Position numbers and translations under genes: made by a program. Shown here piece by piece: positions 63,866-64,000 of a stretch of 64,000 bases of DNA (within the stretch, counting starts at the first letter, position 1; every line of letters starts with the position of its first letter). The notes beneath the pieces are model-generated. The model was given only the letters and a program-made list of their open reading frames with translations. It had not been told where the DNA came from and did not search any database. This DNA comes from an uncultured Opitutia bacterium (GTDB lineage: Bacteria; Verrucomicrobiota; Verrucomicrobiia; Opitutales; Opitutaceae): contig CAIONS010000048.1 of the NCBI GenBank assembly GCA_903859715.1, forward strand, positions 21,173-85,172, read 5' to 3'.

Positions 63866-64000
63866 ATGACCACGAACAACCTTACGATTGGGTTAGATCT
63901 CGGGGACCGCCGCCACGCGGTGTGCGTCCTGTCTGCCGGCGGGGAGATCCTCGCCGAGGAAGTGATCCCGAACACCCGCGAGTGCCTGACGGCCTTCGGC
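63866..64000 (+). CDS. IS110-family transposase, N-terminal part (runs off the window)
   Basis: 45 residues are visible: after MTTNNL comes TIGLDLGDRRHAVCVL, the first strand of the RuvC-like DEDD fold with its first catalytic aspartate, followed by GGEILAEEVIPNTRECL. This is the N-terminus of IS110-type transposases. The 60 bases in front hold two small hairpins (63829-63842 and 63845-63859). The rest of the element, and whether it is of the IS110 or IS1111 subgroup, is outside the window. Confidence 0.8.
   Translation, partial: MTTNNLTIGLDLGDRRHAVCVLSAGGEILAEEVIPNTRECLTAFG

Overview
The window is GC-rich bacterial chromosome and most likely comes from a verrucomicrobium of the Opitutaceae type. 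The evidence is a 51-residue small basic protein of the kind known from Chlamydiae and Verrucomicrobia, a tandem-duplicated UvrA with four ATPase modules (a layout also known from Chlamydia), a DUF1800/DUF1501 pair, and frequent palindromic intergenic repeats. The genus call is an inference. There are no rRNA genes, CRISPR arrays or clear prophages.

Layout: 1-8.4 kb holds the end of a GT39-like membrane protein, then a complete RND efflux operon (inner-membrane pump, adaptor, outer-membrane lipoprotein). 8.6-10.5 kb has a DUF2164 gene and a small, less GC-rich island of two genes beside tRNA-Gly(TCC). The last ~31 bases of that tRNA are repeated at the far end of the island, as expected of a decayed tRNA-targeted insertion. 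10.5-17.5 kb has recR, ybaB, an SDR epimerase, a DJ-1 protein, a truncated asparagine synthetase, a flavoprotein disulfide reductase, hisA and an M42 peptidase. 17.6-21 kb is the tig-clpP-clpX cluster. 21-27 kb has tsaB-alr, DUF1800-DUF1501 and an animal-like UDP-glucose dehydrogenase. 27-32.7 kb is serS-tilS-ftsH with a GT9 glycosyltransferase. 32.8-41 kb has an LpxL-heptosyltransferase fusion, two Opp/Dpp ATPases, trmL, an orphan receiver protein, thrB-smpB, rpoZ, cutA, the small basic protein, a DedA protein and tRNA-Arg(CCG). 41-54 kb has lpdA, a holin-like protein, a GT4, a DeoR regulator, the giant uvrA, a GH32 enzyme, a second orphan receiver and an ankyrin protein. 54-62.7 kb has eno, an Ala/Pro-rich secreted protein, amtB-glnB, a kdpDE-like pair and an RlmI-like methyltransferase.

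The right edge (63.0-64.0 kb) is the most unusual part. Two small, less GC-rich genes lie in what read as two integron gene cassettes. Each begins with a GTTRRRY-like core whose exact reverse complement (an RYYYAAC-like box) opens the attC-like site at its own 3' end. The second attC-like site is cut after about ten bases by the start of an IS110-family transposase gene. No integrase gene lies within the 62 kb upstream, so this looks like a cassette cluster without an integrase.

A second theme is short palindromic or low-complexity repeats. They fill many intergenic spaces, and several similar tracts sit in frame inside genes (three in uvrA, one in the LpxL-heptosyltransferase linker, one in the RlmI-like gene); one also supplies the hisA stop codon. 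This recalls the in-frame palindromic elements known from Rickettsia.
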